Part shown: positions 16,724-25,821 of the stretch, in pieces | How the letters are laid out: the number at the start of each line of letters is the position of its first letter | Position numbering within the stretch: the first letter of the stretch is position 1 | Assembly: GCA_900316585.1 (NCBI GenBank) | Contig: ONDM01000002.1 | Coordinates: 1 to 64,000, forward strand | Length of the DNA stretch: 64,000 nucleotides | Direction of reading: 5' to 3' | Source: an uncultured Prevotellaceae bacterium | GTDB lineage: Bacteria; Bacteroidota; Bacteroidia; Bacteroidales; Bacteroidaceae | Program-made: the position numbers and the translations under genes | Notes under the pieces: model-generated | Seen by the model: the letters and a program-made list of their open reading frames with translations, nothing else | The model's database searches: none | Told to the model about the DNA's origin: nothing

Positions 16724-17478
16724 GCTTTCTTAAATAAACGTTTTATGACACTTACAAAAGAATCTCCCAAAAATCTCCTGAGCATCATGGCTATTTTATG
16801 ATTTCGCTGTGTTTTCTTGTCCACCCAACTCATGGAATACCAGTGGATGGTACGGGTATTTTCTGTCAATGTTACTATACCAGTGATGCTGTTCATGGGA
16901 CAGAAATAATCTGAAGGATATATATGGGTATCACTTATAACTTGAAATGTTCCATCTATTTTCAGACCATGACCCACCAGTAAATCTGTGACTAAAGGAA
17001 TCATGGTATAGTTATTGAAGGAACCATCAGGCTTGTAAAAACTTAGGTCTTGATATTTATCTAGGATCTCTTTATACAAAGGATGACCAGCAGGGGTAGC
17101 CAGACCTAATCCAGGAGCAATTTTAGGGGTTCCATTCTCATTGGCGGTTTCCCATCCCATAAACGCCCCCTTTTCAATAATATCATCCATGGATTTTACC
17201 GCTTCCACATCGGTGTCAAAGTAGACTCCTCCATACTTATACAATACCCAAAAACGAGCGTAATCGCTTACAAAAGCATATTTCTTAGCGTCATAAGCAT
17301 CACGGGTATAGGGGAGCATATCGATATTAAAGTTGTCTTCATTCCATTCCTTGATCTCGTAGTCTGGGAGATACTTCTTCCAGGAAGCAATGCATTTCTT
17401 TGCTGATTTAGGAAGTGGGTTCCTGCCAAACCAACAGTAATGAATTATTTTAGGAATCATAGACATACTAGTATCCAA
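16720..17478 (-). CDS. GT32-like capsular polysaccharide glycosyltransferase
   Basis: 252 residues. IPKIIHYCWFGRNPLPKSA at the N-terminus and FVSDYARFWVLYKYGGVYFD followed by TD (the DxD metal site) are hallmarks of the GT32/DXD sugar-transferase family (OCH1-like, toxin-like fold), common in capsule loci. A basic/hydrophobic C-terminus probably associates with the membrane. The start overlaps the preceding acyltransferase stop by 11 bases. Confidence 0.88.
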   Translation of the reverse strand: MDTSMSMIPKIIHYCWFGRNPLPKSAKKCIASWKKYLPDYEIKEWNEDNFNIDMLPYTRDAYDAKKYAFVSDYARFWVLYKYGGVYFDTDVEAVKSMDDIIEKGAFMGWETANENGTPKIAPGLGLATPAGHPLYKEILDKYQDLSFYKPDGSFNNYTMIPLVTDLLVGHGLKIDGTFQVISDTHIYPSDYFCPMNSITGIVTLTENTRTIHWYSMSWVDKKTQRNHKIAMMLRRFLGDSFVSVIKRLFKKA

Positions 17479-18463
17479 TTATATATTTGCTGAAAGGTAA
17501 TTTACTTATCATAAAAACTAATAAGTAAGATATTCCCAAAGTTAAAATAGTAGTTAAGATGATTTGTATAAATCCGCCATAAGCTGAAATGAAATTAAGG
17601 TTCCATAAAAAATTGCGCATGATGAAAATGTGAACAAGATATACACCAAAACTACAGTTACTTAATGTGGTAATTAAATTATTTGAATGTAAATGTAAAG
17701 TCAATCTTTTAGTTAAGAGAAACCATCCTAAAACTATGGAGACGAAAAAAATGCTTTTGAACCAGAATAAATCATAAAAATCTATCTTCAAATGAGATAG
17801 TTTACAAATTGCTGCAATAGTAATCGGAACTATAAATAGAAATGAGATTTTCAAATAAGATGGACAGACATTAAATCTTTTCAAATAGTAACCTAAAATA
17901 AAGTAGCCAATGTTCCCGGCAAAATAATATAAGATACTATTAGGTCCTTCATATGTAGAAACAAATAGTTTAAGAATAGGGTAACATAAATGAATTGCCC
18001 ATATTAGCAAAAGAAATTGTATTTCTTTCTTTGAGGCTTTAATAAGCCAAGGAGATATAATAGGAGATATTAGATATAAACCAATTAATGAATAGACAAA
18101 CCATAAAACACTATTACCTTGTGGAGAGAAAGGTATAGACAAAATAGTTCGAGGGATATCTATTAGTTGTAAATTCCCATTGTAGATATTAATACTAATA
18201 TAGAATAATGTCCAAATAATTGTGGGCCAAACTACTTTACTTATTCGCCTTTTCAGGAAATCTTTATATGGCATGGAAACTGGAAGAATTAAAGACCCAC
18301 TTACCATGAAAAAAAGACCAATTCCAGGAGCCGCTAAAAAACTTATGGAGGACAATAGGAATGAGTTTGTGCCTAAATTTGGCATTGGTGAATGTACCAA
18401 TATAATAAGGATACAAGCTAAAATCCTAATAATATCTAGATATGAAATACGTTCTTTATCCAT
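17468..18463 (-). CDS. Acyltransferase-3 family membrane protein (O-acetylation candidate)
   Basis: 331 residues, about ten membrane segments. SYLDIIRILACILIILVHSP contains the catalytic-type His of the acyltransferase-3 family near residue 24, and FFMVSGSLILP is the second conserved segment. Such proteins move acetyl or other acyl groups across the inner membrane onto surface glycans. First of four in the operon counted from this end. Confidence 0.85.
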   Translation of the reverse strand: MDKERISYLDIIRILACILIILVHSPMPNLGTNSFLLSSISFLAAPGIGLFFMVSGSLILPVSMPYKDFLKRRISKVVWPTIIWTLFYISINIYNGNLQLIDIPRTILSIPFSPQGNSVLWFVYSLIGLYLISPIISPWLIKASKKEIQFLLLIWAIHLCYPILKLFVSTYEGPNSILYYFAGNIGYFILGYYLKRFNVCPSYLKISFLFIVPITIAAICKLSHLKIDFYDLFWFKSIFFVSIVLGWFLLTKRLTLHLHSNNLITTLSNCSFGVYLVHIFIMRNFLWNLNFISAYGGFIQIILTTILTLGISYLLVFMISKLPFSKYIIGY

Positions 18464-19661
18464 TTTTAATTAATGAATATAATTTATCAACTTCTGATGT
18501 GTTGCCATAATCATGCTGATGGAGATAGCTTACAATTCTCTCTTGTAACTTCTTATCCTCAATGAATTTTATAATTCCCTCAGCACATCCTTCATTGTCT
18601 TGTGGAACTATCACTCCATCCATACCATTCTGCACCTGGCTTGGTGCTGTAGCATAATGAGCCACTACAGTTGGTTTACAAAGGATTTGTGCTTCCCGAA
18701 CCGTAACCGCTTTGCCCTCATAACGTGAGGGCTGAACGTAGATGTCACAAGCTTTGATATAAGGGTAGGGGTTTTCCTTTTTGCCAAGTAGAATGACGTT
18801 TTCTTGCATTCCAGCTTCTGCTATCCGTTTCAGGATTAAATCTTCATCATTTCCATATCCGATGATGTACCATTTCGCTTTCAGTTTCTGATTGATCCTC
18901 TTACAAATATCAGGAACATTGTCAAAGTTCTTAGCTTCTGTATAACGGCCTACTGAAAGAAGATTAATAACAGATTCTGAATTCTTGGTAAAAGGAATAT
19001 CTGCTGGTTCTTCGGCACGTGAATGAACAAAATCAGATGAGAGTATATTCTCCATCTCCACAATTTTATTCTTTAGTGAAGGAAAAACTTGTAAGAAATT
19101 CCTAGTTACATCAGGAGATATAGAGATGATGTGGTCATAACCACTCCATATAGGAAGTTCTTTCTCTATTTGAACACCAATGCGTGAGTAATCCGTATGT
19201 ATCCATGCTACCTTTTTCTTAGCCTGTACTTTTTGGAGTATTATGTGATGTGGTGTCAGGTAGCTGATAGCCAAGTCATATTCTCCATATTTTTTAAGAC
19301 TCGGTAAGAAAGGTGATACATTTTCAGCTATATACTGCATTAGGGGAGCACCATCTTTTAATGGATGTTTTTTAGCATAGTTACGGAACTGAAATTTAGC
19401 CCATAATCTACCTAAAGATACGCCAATATATCCATGTTTTATCGCTTCTTTTATAGGTTTTTCTATAAAAGAATAAGCACCAATTTCAGGAAGTAAATTA
19501 ACTTCTTTAGGAATATACTTCATTAATTCCCCTCGATGGCTGTAAACGAATAAATCCACGTCATATTGGGTATAATCCAGTGACTGCAATAAGCCGATTA
19601 GGCTCATTTCAGCTCCACCTATTTCCAAGTAATGTATGGCTATGAATATTCGTTTTTTCAT
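18456..19661 (-). CDS. Family 4 glycosyltransferase
   Basis: 401 residues, GT-B fold. IAIHYLEIGGAEMSLIGLLQ at the N-terminus; in the C-terminal half LLSVGRYTEAKNFDNVPDIC and the donor-site motif PSRYEGKAVTVREAQ. It belongs to the subgroup shared with 22045-23223 and 25818-26981, all beginning with a GGAE/GGVE acceptor motif and probably paralogous. Overlaps the downstream acyltransferase by 8 bases. Confidence 0.87.
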   Translation of the reverse strand: MKKRIFIAIHYLEIGGAEMSLIGLLQSLDYTQYDVDLFVYSHRGELMKYIPKEVNLLPEIGAYSFIEKPIKEAIKHGYIGVSLGRLWAKFQFRNYAKKHPLKDGAPLMQYIAENVSPFLPSLKKYGEYDLAISYLTPHHIILQKVQAKKKVAWIHTDYSRIGVQIEKELPIWSGYDHIISISPDVTRNFLQVFPSLKNKIVEMENILSSDFVHSRAEEPADIPFTKNSESVINLLSVGRYTEAKNFDNVPDICKRINQKLKAKWYIIGYGNDEDLILKRIAEAGMQENVILLGKKENPYPYIKACDIYVQPSRYEGKAVTVREAQILCKPTVVAHYATAPSQVQNGMDGVIVPQDNEGCAEGIIKFIEDKKLQERIVSYLHQHDYGNTSEVDKLYSLIKNG

Positions 19662-19682
19662 TTATTTATGTTTACTATGTTT

Positions 19683-20744
19683 TTACCACACTTCTAAATT
19701 AGGGTAATATTTATTCCATAAAGAATGTAACTTTTCTACAAAATAATTTTCTGGTTTTCCACAAACCAATTTACGTAAGTATTCTATTATAATACAGAAA
19801 AGATATATTAGAAGAGAAAGAATTATTGCAAGAACAATAATCATAATACCTTTCATCTCCGAATATTTGAATATGGTATCAACCCATTCCATGAAAGGGC
19901 TACTCATATGGATAATATAAACTGAAAAGCAGTTTACTGATAAGATGTTTATTAAATTGCTTTTAAATTTAAGTTGTTTAAAAGCCATAAATAACGCAAT
20001 AGATGCGAAATATACAAATACAGTGTTGTAACTATATAAAGCAGTAAAACTGAATCCAAGAATATGAGAGTATGTAATCTGGAATAAGAAAAGTATTATG
20101 CATAATACTATATACATGATAATCCAAATAATAGAAGAAAAATTACTTTGGAAATAATGTCTTATATAATAGCCTGTAGTATATAAAATAACAAAGTTGA
20201 TAACTCCATAACCTGCATCTTTTACTACTTGGTCGAAATTAAGAATATATGAAACTGTAGGCCATAAATAGAATAGAATAAAGCTAACTATAAGATATAA
20301 TTCCAGTTCTTTTTTGTTGATATTCTTTAGAAATTTGTTCAAAAAAGGAGATAGGAGGCAAAGAGTAAAATATGAAGTAATAAACCAATATTTATTAGAG
20401 ATTATTGGAAAATAATGGGTTAAAGATTTTGTACTAAATAGAATATCTTTTCCAAAATAAATGCTTATAAATAAGAAAAACAAGGAATAGAATAGTACCA
20501 TTAAATCCATCCTTATTAATTTATTCAATTTCAGTTTTATGCCCCAATATCCTGAGATTAATACGAATACATTTACTGCAACTACAGTGAATCCTCTGAA
20601 AAATTGAACCAAGGCATAATCTGCACCACCTAATAATTCTTGTGAGTTAAATGATGTATTAGACCATATAAGAATGTGTCCACATACAACTAATAACATG
20701 CAGAGGATTCTTAAAAGCTCAAAATTGGAACAGCGTTCTTTCAT
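19683..20744 (-). CDS. Acyltransferase-3 family membrane protein
   Basis: 353 residues, about ten membrane segments. NFELLRILCMLLVVCGHILI carries the conserved R and H, and NVFVLISGYWGIKLKLNKLI follows. This OafA/WecH-like subgroup acetylates sugars of surface polysaccharides. Its ATG overlaps (ATGA) the stop of the pyruvyltransferase remnant at 20741-20880, suggesting it was once translationally coupled to it. Confidence 0.85.
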   Translation of the reverse strand: MKERCSNFELLRILCMLLVVCGHILIWSNTSFNSQELLGGADYALVQFFRGFTVVAVNVFVLISGYWGIKLKLNKLIRMDLMVLFYSLFFLFISIYFGKDILFSTKSLTHYFPIISNKYWFITSYFTLCLLSPFLNKFLKNINKKELELYLIVSFILFYLWPTVSYILNFDQVVKDAGYGVINFVILYTTGYYIRHYFQSNFSSIIWIIMYIVLCIILFLFQITYSHILGFSFTALYSYNTVFVYFASIALFMAFKQLKFKSNLINILSVNCFSVYIIHMSSPFMEWVDTIFKYSEMKGIMIIVLAIILSLLIYLFCIIIEYLRKLVCGKPENYFVEKLHSLWNKYYPNLEVW

Positions 20745-20880
20745 TTTAAAGTAGTTATTCTGTGTTTTTTCAACAAATCATGCATTCGATCATTCAGTCC
20801 GTCTGGCCTGTCTACTACTGTGAATGGCTTATTAAATATAATAGCAAATGCAGTTCAATGGAAAGAATTACTAACATGCC
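20741..20880 (-). pseudogene. Remnant of a polysaccharide pyruvyltransferase (C-terminus only)
   Basis: The reverse strand reads NSFH, a TGA, then TAFAIIFNKPFTVVDRPDG and RMHDLLKKHRITTLK to a TGA that overlaps the next gene's ATG. SFH-x-x-x-F-x-IIFNKPF is the C-terminal signature of WcaK/CsaB-type polysaccharide pyruvyltransferases, which add ketal pyruvate to sugars. The internal TGA replaces what is probably a Cys or Gly codon, and no readable family sequence remains upstream. The other ~200 bases (20881-21091) show no gene. Confidence 0.55.
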
Positions 20881-21091
20881 TCTTTTCTTACAGATACGTT
20901 GAGATAAATGTCGAAAGAGTTTAATGATGTAGGCCAGTACCATATTTAAAAGCTAGGGCACATGTAATCTGGCCTATAGTCGCTAACTTCCACCTAGTTA
21001 CCTAGCTCTGCTATATAGTGAGAAAGGGCATAAACCTGAAGTTTAGCTCCATGATTATCTGTATTCTGGCATATAATGAAGGAAATCTTCA

Positions 21092-22021
21092 TCAATATAT
21101 CTTGGCTAGTAATTTATTAACAATAATAGAAAGAGGAATTATAATTCCTATGAAAACTAGAGGATACCATAAAGCCAATCCAAATACACTCAGGATAACC
21201 AGTGCTTTGAAGTGGAGTAAGTAAATCTCATACGAGTATTTCCCTAAGAAAAGGAAGGTGCTGCTCCTTAAAGAGAACTTAGTAATTAATACAACTAAAG
21301 CAAGAATAACAGCCCAAGAATAAAGATTAGCTATAAATAGGTTGCTATAGTTGGGGAGTAGGATACTCAAAATAAGTAGAACTGGTAGAACAGAACAATT
21401 GCTTGCTATAAAGAATTTGTTGCTGATCTGATTCTTATAGAGAGAGAATATTACTCCCATTGGAAATCCAATCAGGCTATAAACTTTGAATGGTGAATCT
21501 GGATTTGTATAGGTACAATATATCGCATACAGAACAGTTAATATGGTGATGCAAATAGCAATATGTCCTTTTTTCTTGAATAAGAAAGAAATATAGAATA
21601 AAGCATAAAACAGAATCAATACATTACAATACCAGGTTACTCCATCTATGGGATGTATATTCAAGAAATTCAGTATGAAATCTGTTAGATTAAAACTTCT
21701 TCCATGGCTCCAGAGAACAAAAGGATAGTAAATCAAGTTCGTAAAAACCAAAGGTATGAAAACCCGTATGAGTCTTTTCTTTGCAAAAGTCCATGCATCA
21801 TAATGATGGCGCAGTTGGGACTCACTTAATCCCCATCCTGAAAGAAAGAAAAAGACTGTAACCCCCGTAACTCCACCACGAAGTCCAATCAGGTCTATCA
21901 AGAAATTGGAATATCCAATACCCATTAGATTTGCACAGAAATGGTGTAAAACAATTAGGATACAAGCCATTCCTCTGACCCCATCTGTTCTGTTTTGGGG
22001 AAGTTTTAATATCCCTTTCAT
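21092..22021 (-). CDS. Acyltransferase-3 family membrane protein
   Basis: 309 residues with ~8-9 membrane segments. RTDGVRGMACILIVLHHFCA has the R...H pair of the family, and FFFLSGWGLSESQLRHHYDA the second motif. Somewhat short for the family, but both conserved ends are present. Probably acetylates the repeat unit. The long gap downstream (to 20744) contains the pyruvyltransferase relic. Confidence 0.82.
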   Translation of the reverse strand: MKGILKLPQNRTDGVRGMACILIVLHHFCANLMGIGYSNFLIDLIGLRGGVTGVTVFFFLSGWGLSESQLRHHYDAWTFAKKRLIRVFIPLVFTNLIYYPFVLWSHGRSFNLTDFILNFLNIHPIDGVTWYCNVLILFYALFYISFLFKKKGHIAICITILTVLYAIYCTYTNPDSPFKVYSLIGFPMGVIFSLYKNQISNKFFIASNCSVLPVLLILSILLPNYSNLFIANLYSWAVILALVVLITKFSLRSSTFLFLGKYSYEIYLLHFKALVILSVFGLALWYPLVFIGIIIPLSIIVNKLLAKIY

Positions 22022-22044
22022 TTTCGAGGATTTATGTATTCAAG

Positions 22045-23223
22045 TTAGCTCTCAAGTAATTTATAGAAGTTTTTTATTTCTTCAGTATTTCCTTTTTTTT
22101 CTTTTGACAGATTATCTTTTATTTTGAAATATAGATTCTTGTCTTTAAGTAATGATTCTATAGTATTTGCTATGTCGCAGGGATTGAATGTTGTAATAAG
22201 CCCATTGACACCATCATTGATTTGCATATAGCAAGTTTTGAAAGGTGTGCAGATTATTGGGAGATTGAGTGTCTTAGCTTCTGCAATAGTGAGGCCAAAG
22301 CCTTCTTCTTTAGAAGTCTGAATATAGACATCACATTGCCGCATATAACTGTATGGATTGGGTGTAGCACCTAAAAGAATGAAATACTCTTCAAGTCCAT
22401 GTTCTTTTATATATTGTTCCATTTCGCTCCTATAAGGTCCTTCACCTATGGCATACCAGTGAAATTTGATTCCTTTTTCTTTCAGACAATTAGCCGTTTC
22501 CAAAGCAATGTCATATCCTTTTTGAGGTTTGTTTAATCTTCCAGTGGTCATAAGGACAGGAACAGACTTGTCGATTTCCTTCTCTGAATTAAGCTGTGAC
22601 ATGTCTTGAATAAGTTTGCTGTTATACATATCCAAAACAAGTTTCATTTTTTCTCCATATTCTGGATAGATGGCTTTAAATTTCTCTAAAGCTTTTTCAG
22701 ACACAATGGCTATTTTATCAGCTTTTGAATAAAAACGTTTTTGATAATCCTTATTTATACCCTCCAAATTGAATTCACAATTAACCCAAACATATTTTTT
22801 CCCTGCTTGGACCTTGTCAATGATATAGAAGGTCGGTATGCATTGACCATAGCCGACAGCTATATCATATTTTTTCTTAGCCTTATGAATTTGCTTTCCT
22901 ATAGTTTTCCAATAGAATCTGGCTCTGTCGGCATGAGATAAATTCTTTTGGTGTATAAGTAAAGAATATTTGATTCTGGAGATGAAATACTTTAATGAGA
23001 ATAGTTGCTTGAAAATGTTTTTTGAAAGAAATTTAGTATAATCAAGTGGTTCTAAAATATGGACTTCTTTAGGGAGAAATTGCTCAAAGGTTCCCCCATG
23101 GGAAAACAATTGAAGATCTACATCAAATCTGTTATAATCGAGCAAGTTCAATAATGTGACCAAACTTTTTTCTGCTCCACCTATATGTAAAGAATCAATT
23201 GTAAACAGTATTCTTTTTTTCAT
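22045..23223 (-). CDS. Family 4 glycosyltransferase
   Basis: 392 residues. IDSLHIGGAEKSLVTLLNLL at the N-terminus; TGRLNKPQKGYDIALETANC and the E-x7-E motif EEGFGLTIAEA in the donor domain. GT-B fold, retaining mechanism expected. Seven bases separate it from the ParB-like gene upstream. Confidence 0.87.
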   Translation of the reverse strand: MKKRILFTIDSLHIGGAEKSLVTLLNLLDYNRFDVDLQLFSHGGTFEQFLPKEVHILEPLDYTKFLSKNIFKQLFSLKYFISRIKYSLLIHQKNLSHADRARFYWKTIGKQIHKAKKKYDIAVGYGQCIPTFYIIDKVQAGKKYVWVNCEFNLEGINKDYQKRFYSKADKIAIVSEKALEKFKAIYPEYGEKMKLVLDMYNSKLIQDMSQLNSEKEIDKSVPVLMTTGRLNKPQKGYDIALETANCLKEKGIKFHWYAIGEGPYRSEMEQYIKEHGLEEYFILLGATPNPYSYMRQCDVYIQTSKEEGFGLTIAEAKTLNLPIICTPFKTCYMQINDGVNGLITTFNPCDIANTIESLLKDKNLYFKIKDNLSKEKKGNTEEIKNFYKLLES

Positions 23224-23230
23224 TATATTA

Positions 23231-24262
23231 TTATTTATGAAGCAACTTATAAATGTTAACTTTAAAGTTAATCCATTGCACTTTCTTAAAATAGAACCAT
23301 CTTTCTTTTATAGAGTTAAAAAAAGAGTCAGTAGTAGAAATAGGGTTCCATTTATTTAATATATTAGGGTCTAATAAGAAAGATGCAATTTGCCAAGTTT
23401 CTGTAGCATTATCGGTTATGTGTATAGAATGTTTTCCATCACCATAGATGTCACGGATTTCATCCTTTACAGTTAAAACATCCTCTAGAGAATCTGCAGT
23501 GAAAAATACGAATTCAATCTCACCGTTGAAACCAAAACAGTTCAAGGATTTGTCATTTAAACTTTCAGGTTCCTTAACCCAAGGTTGATTAGCATATACT
23601 CTAGCTATAAGTCTTGTAAACGATGCTAGATCTGTTTTTATCTTTTTTTCGTAAGCAACCTTGAAATGATTTGAAATGCATGCTTTAGCTTTTGACTTGT
23701 CTTTGTTTTTAGGCCACAGGCAAGCTACATATAAATTAGGTAGCCAATGAGCCATCTCAAGGGCAATAGTATCCATTGTAGCCCAATCTAGTCCCCGATT
23801 CTTAAAATAGTTATAATCAAATTTTGCCTTTGGCTTGCGATTCTTAATAACTGCTACCTGTGCAGTCTTATTGAAATAAGCCAAAGCTGAGATTCTGTGT
23901 GCTCCGTCTAAAATGACCTTATCTTCAGTAATAGGAACAAGTGAGATATTCCCATCAAATTCACCTAATTTAAATTGATGAATCAGATTATCAAATGCCA
24001 ACCGGAAATCTTTGTATGAGTTTTTGTCTTCTCGTCCAGGCTCTTTCAGATCAGGATTAAAGGCTTTTATATGCTTGTCATACACCATTATGGCTTCGGA
24101 AGGTTTTTCTTCACGATTTCTTATATAATAGAGTTTGGCAAAGAGGTCAAATCGCTCAGGTGTCAGCAATAATCTGGAATTCAATGTCATTTCCACAACA
24201 TCAGATTCCTTTATATTATAAATATCCACCGTATGTGCTTGTAACCTAGAAATAATATCCAT
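23231..24262 (-). CDS. ParB/sulfiredoxin-like domain protein of the capsule operon (kinase candidate)
   Basis: 343 residues. Residues ~80-150 resemble a ParB-like fold: ISLVPITEDKVILDGAHRIS, with D119-G-A-H-R123 in the position of the ParB catalytic/phosphate site, followed by VAVIKNRKPKAKFDYNYF. There is no DNA-binding helix-turn-helix of a partition ParB. Homologous folds occur in small-molecule kinases (the free-serine kinases SbnI/SerK). Together with the adjacent nucleotidyltransferase-like gene and LicD/EptA in the same operon, a role in making a phospho-substituent is an attractive but unproven inference. The C-terminal ~180 residues have no features I recognise. Confidence 0.5.
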   Translation of the reverse strand: MDIISRLQAHTVDIYNIKESDVVEMTLNSRLLLTPERFDLFAKLYYIRNREEKPSEAIMVYDKHIKAFNPDLKEPGREDKNSYKDFRLAFDNLIHQFKLGEFDGNISLVPITEDKVILDGAHRISALAYFNKTAQVAVIKNRKPKAKFDYNYFKNRGLDWATMDTIALEMAHWLPNLYVACLWPKNKDKSKAKACISNHFKVAYEKKIKTDLASFTRLIARVYANQPWVKEPESLNDKSLNCFGFNGEIEFVFFTADSLEDVLTVKDEIRDIYGDGKHSIHITDNATETWQIASFLLDPNILNKWNPISTTDSFFNSIKERWFYFKKVQWINFKVNIYKLLHK

Positions 24263-24266
24263 TTTA

Positions 24267-24971
24267 CTATTTGAACAGAAAGTGTTTTACTTTTACTAGA
24301 AATTCAAGAATGGAAATCTTGGTGTCGAATTTCCAGTGTTTAAATGCAAGATTTTTGTCAGATTCCAATAAAGATGAGTCAATATATTTCTTATGTAAAG
24401 GGACAAATATATCTTTAGGATATGAATAGGTATATCCATTTTCTTTCATATAGGCCTCTAATGTGTGGATAAAACTATTAGGAGTATCATCCTTAATATT
24501 AACAGATAATGCTAATGCCATTTCAGACAACCTTTTCTTGTACTCCCCACTAAACTTTCTTTTCTGTAAAATGGCATGATGAATGAGGGAATAGAAGTAA
24601 TCCTTGTCATTCATAATATAGAATCCATTATTTAAGATACGGTGAGCAAGCATGTCCTTTTGCCATTTAGTGCAATAATATCCATCACCAATGCTTCTTA
24701 AGTCAAGACTTACATGTTTGTTCCGAATCTCTATGTAATAATGGACTCCATCATTACATATTTCTTTTACCTTGTTTTTATATGGCACTGCTCCAATCTT
24801 TTCAGCCAAATCCTTGCTATTACTGCACAAAATATCTATGTCTCCGTGACCATCAACATATAATTCTGGAGAAAGCAGATTTTCATGATTCCTTAAAATC
24901 AGATATGGGACTTTGCTGTTGTTTAAAGCATTTATAAAGTCTATGATGGAATTGTAATTATTGTCTGCCAT
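24267..24971 (-). CDS. Nucleotidyltransferase-fold protein
   Basis: 234 residues. VPYLILRNHENLL is followed by DGHGDIDILC (D44-x-D46), the acidic pair of a minimal nucleotidyltransferase fold. The remaining helical part (KDYFYSLIHHAILQKRKF) resembles substrate-binding regions of nucleotidyltransferase-like proteins in glycan loci. The partner gene, the ParB-like protein, follows after 4 bases, and upstream it overlaps a GT2 gene by 14 bases. No specific reaction can be assigned; NMP or phospho-transfer to a small alcohol is plausible. Confidence 0.6.
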   Translation of the reverse strand: MADNNYNSIIDFINALNNSKVPYLILRNHENLLSPELYVDGHGDIDILCSNSKDLAEKIGAVPYKNKVKEICNDGVHYYIEIRNKHVSLDLRSIGDGYYCTKWQKDMLAHRILNNGFYIMNDKDYFYSLIHHAILQKRKFSGEYKKRLSEMALALSVNIKDDTPNSFIHTLEAYMKENGYTYSYPKDIFVPLHKKYIDSSLLESDKNLAFKHWKFDTKISILEFLVKVKHFLFK

Positions 24972-25821
24972 AAGGGTGTTTTATATATTTTACATGTGGG
25001 AATAGCCGATTCTTTATTCTGAGATATAATCTTTTAATATTTGATATTAAACCAGTTGGAGGATACATTTGTTCATAGATTTCCTTGTATTTTCTTTCCA
25101 TAAGTGGAGTATACATAGGATAGTATTTTTTAATAAATATCAATCTTGTTTCATATCCTTCAATAAGGTCTTTGAACCTGGCAGATGGTTTCCCTGAAAT
25201 GCTGTCCGGACGCTGACGGTAGTACACCAAAGGAGTGTCTAGGATACCATAGCAATTTACTCTGTCCATGACCAAATGCTGCCAGTAGCTATCCTCATAG
25301 AATTTCCCTTTTGGGAATTTCAAATCCTTGACCAAAGCTGTTTTATAGAGCTTGCCCCAGGCAAAGTTTTTCACCCTATCATTAATGATAAGCTCTTTCA
25401 TGGCAGCTTCTCTATTTAGCAGAGTTGGTTCTTTCTCCTCTCTTTTAAGTAAATAGTCCGGATAGGCATAATAGAGACCACCTTGAACCACATCACAGTA
25501 GTTCTTTTCTGCAAAATCCAATAGAGTCTCAAGGGTATTCGGTTCCATCCAGTCATCAGAATCCAGATAAAAGATCCAATCCCCAGTGGCAGCCTCAGTT
25601 CCCACATTCCGAGCATCACTCAGTCCTCCGTTAGGCTTATGAATTACCTTAATCCTGGAATCCTTCTTGGCATACTCATCACATAGAGAACCACTGCTGT
25701 CCTTTGCCCCATCATCCACCAGGATGATTTGCAAATCCTTATAGGTCTGGTTCAGAACACTCTCCACTGATTGTGGAAGATAGGCCTCTACGTTGTATAT
25801 CGGGAGAATAACAGAAATCAT
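24958..25821 (-). CDS. Family 2 glycosyltransferase
   Basis: 287 residues. MISVILPIYNVEAYLPQSVE, LVDDGAKDSSG, NGGLSDARNVGT and DSDD near residue 92 show a GT-A family 2 enzyme. The C-terminal segment is basic. Its N-terminus is very close to the paralog at 13686-14720. Overlaps the upstream GT4 gene by 4 bases. Confidence 0.88.
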   Translation of the reverse strand: MISVILPIYNVEAYLPQSVESVLNQTYKDLQIILVDDGAKDSSGSLCDEYAKKDSRIKVIHKPNGGLSDARNVGTEAATGDWIFYLDSDDWMEPNTLETLLDFAEKNYCDVVQGGLYYAYPDYLLKREEKEPTLLNREAAMKELIINDRVKNFAWGKLYKTALVKDLKFPKGKFYEDSYWQHLVMDRVNCYGILDTPLVYYRQRPDSISGKPSARFKDLIEGYETRLIFIKKYYPMYTPLMERKYKEIYEQMYPPTGLISNIKRLYLRIKNRLFPHVKYIKHPYGRQ

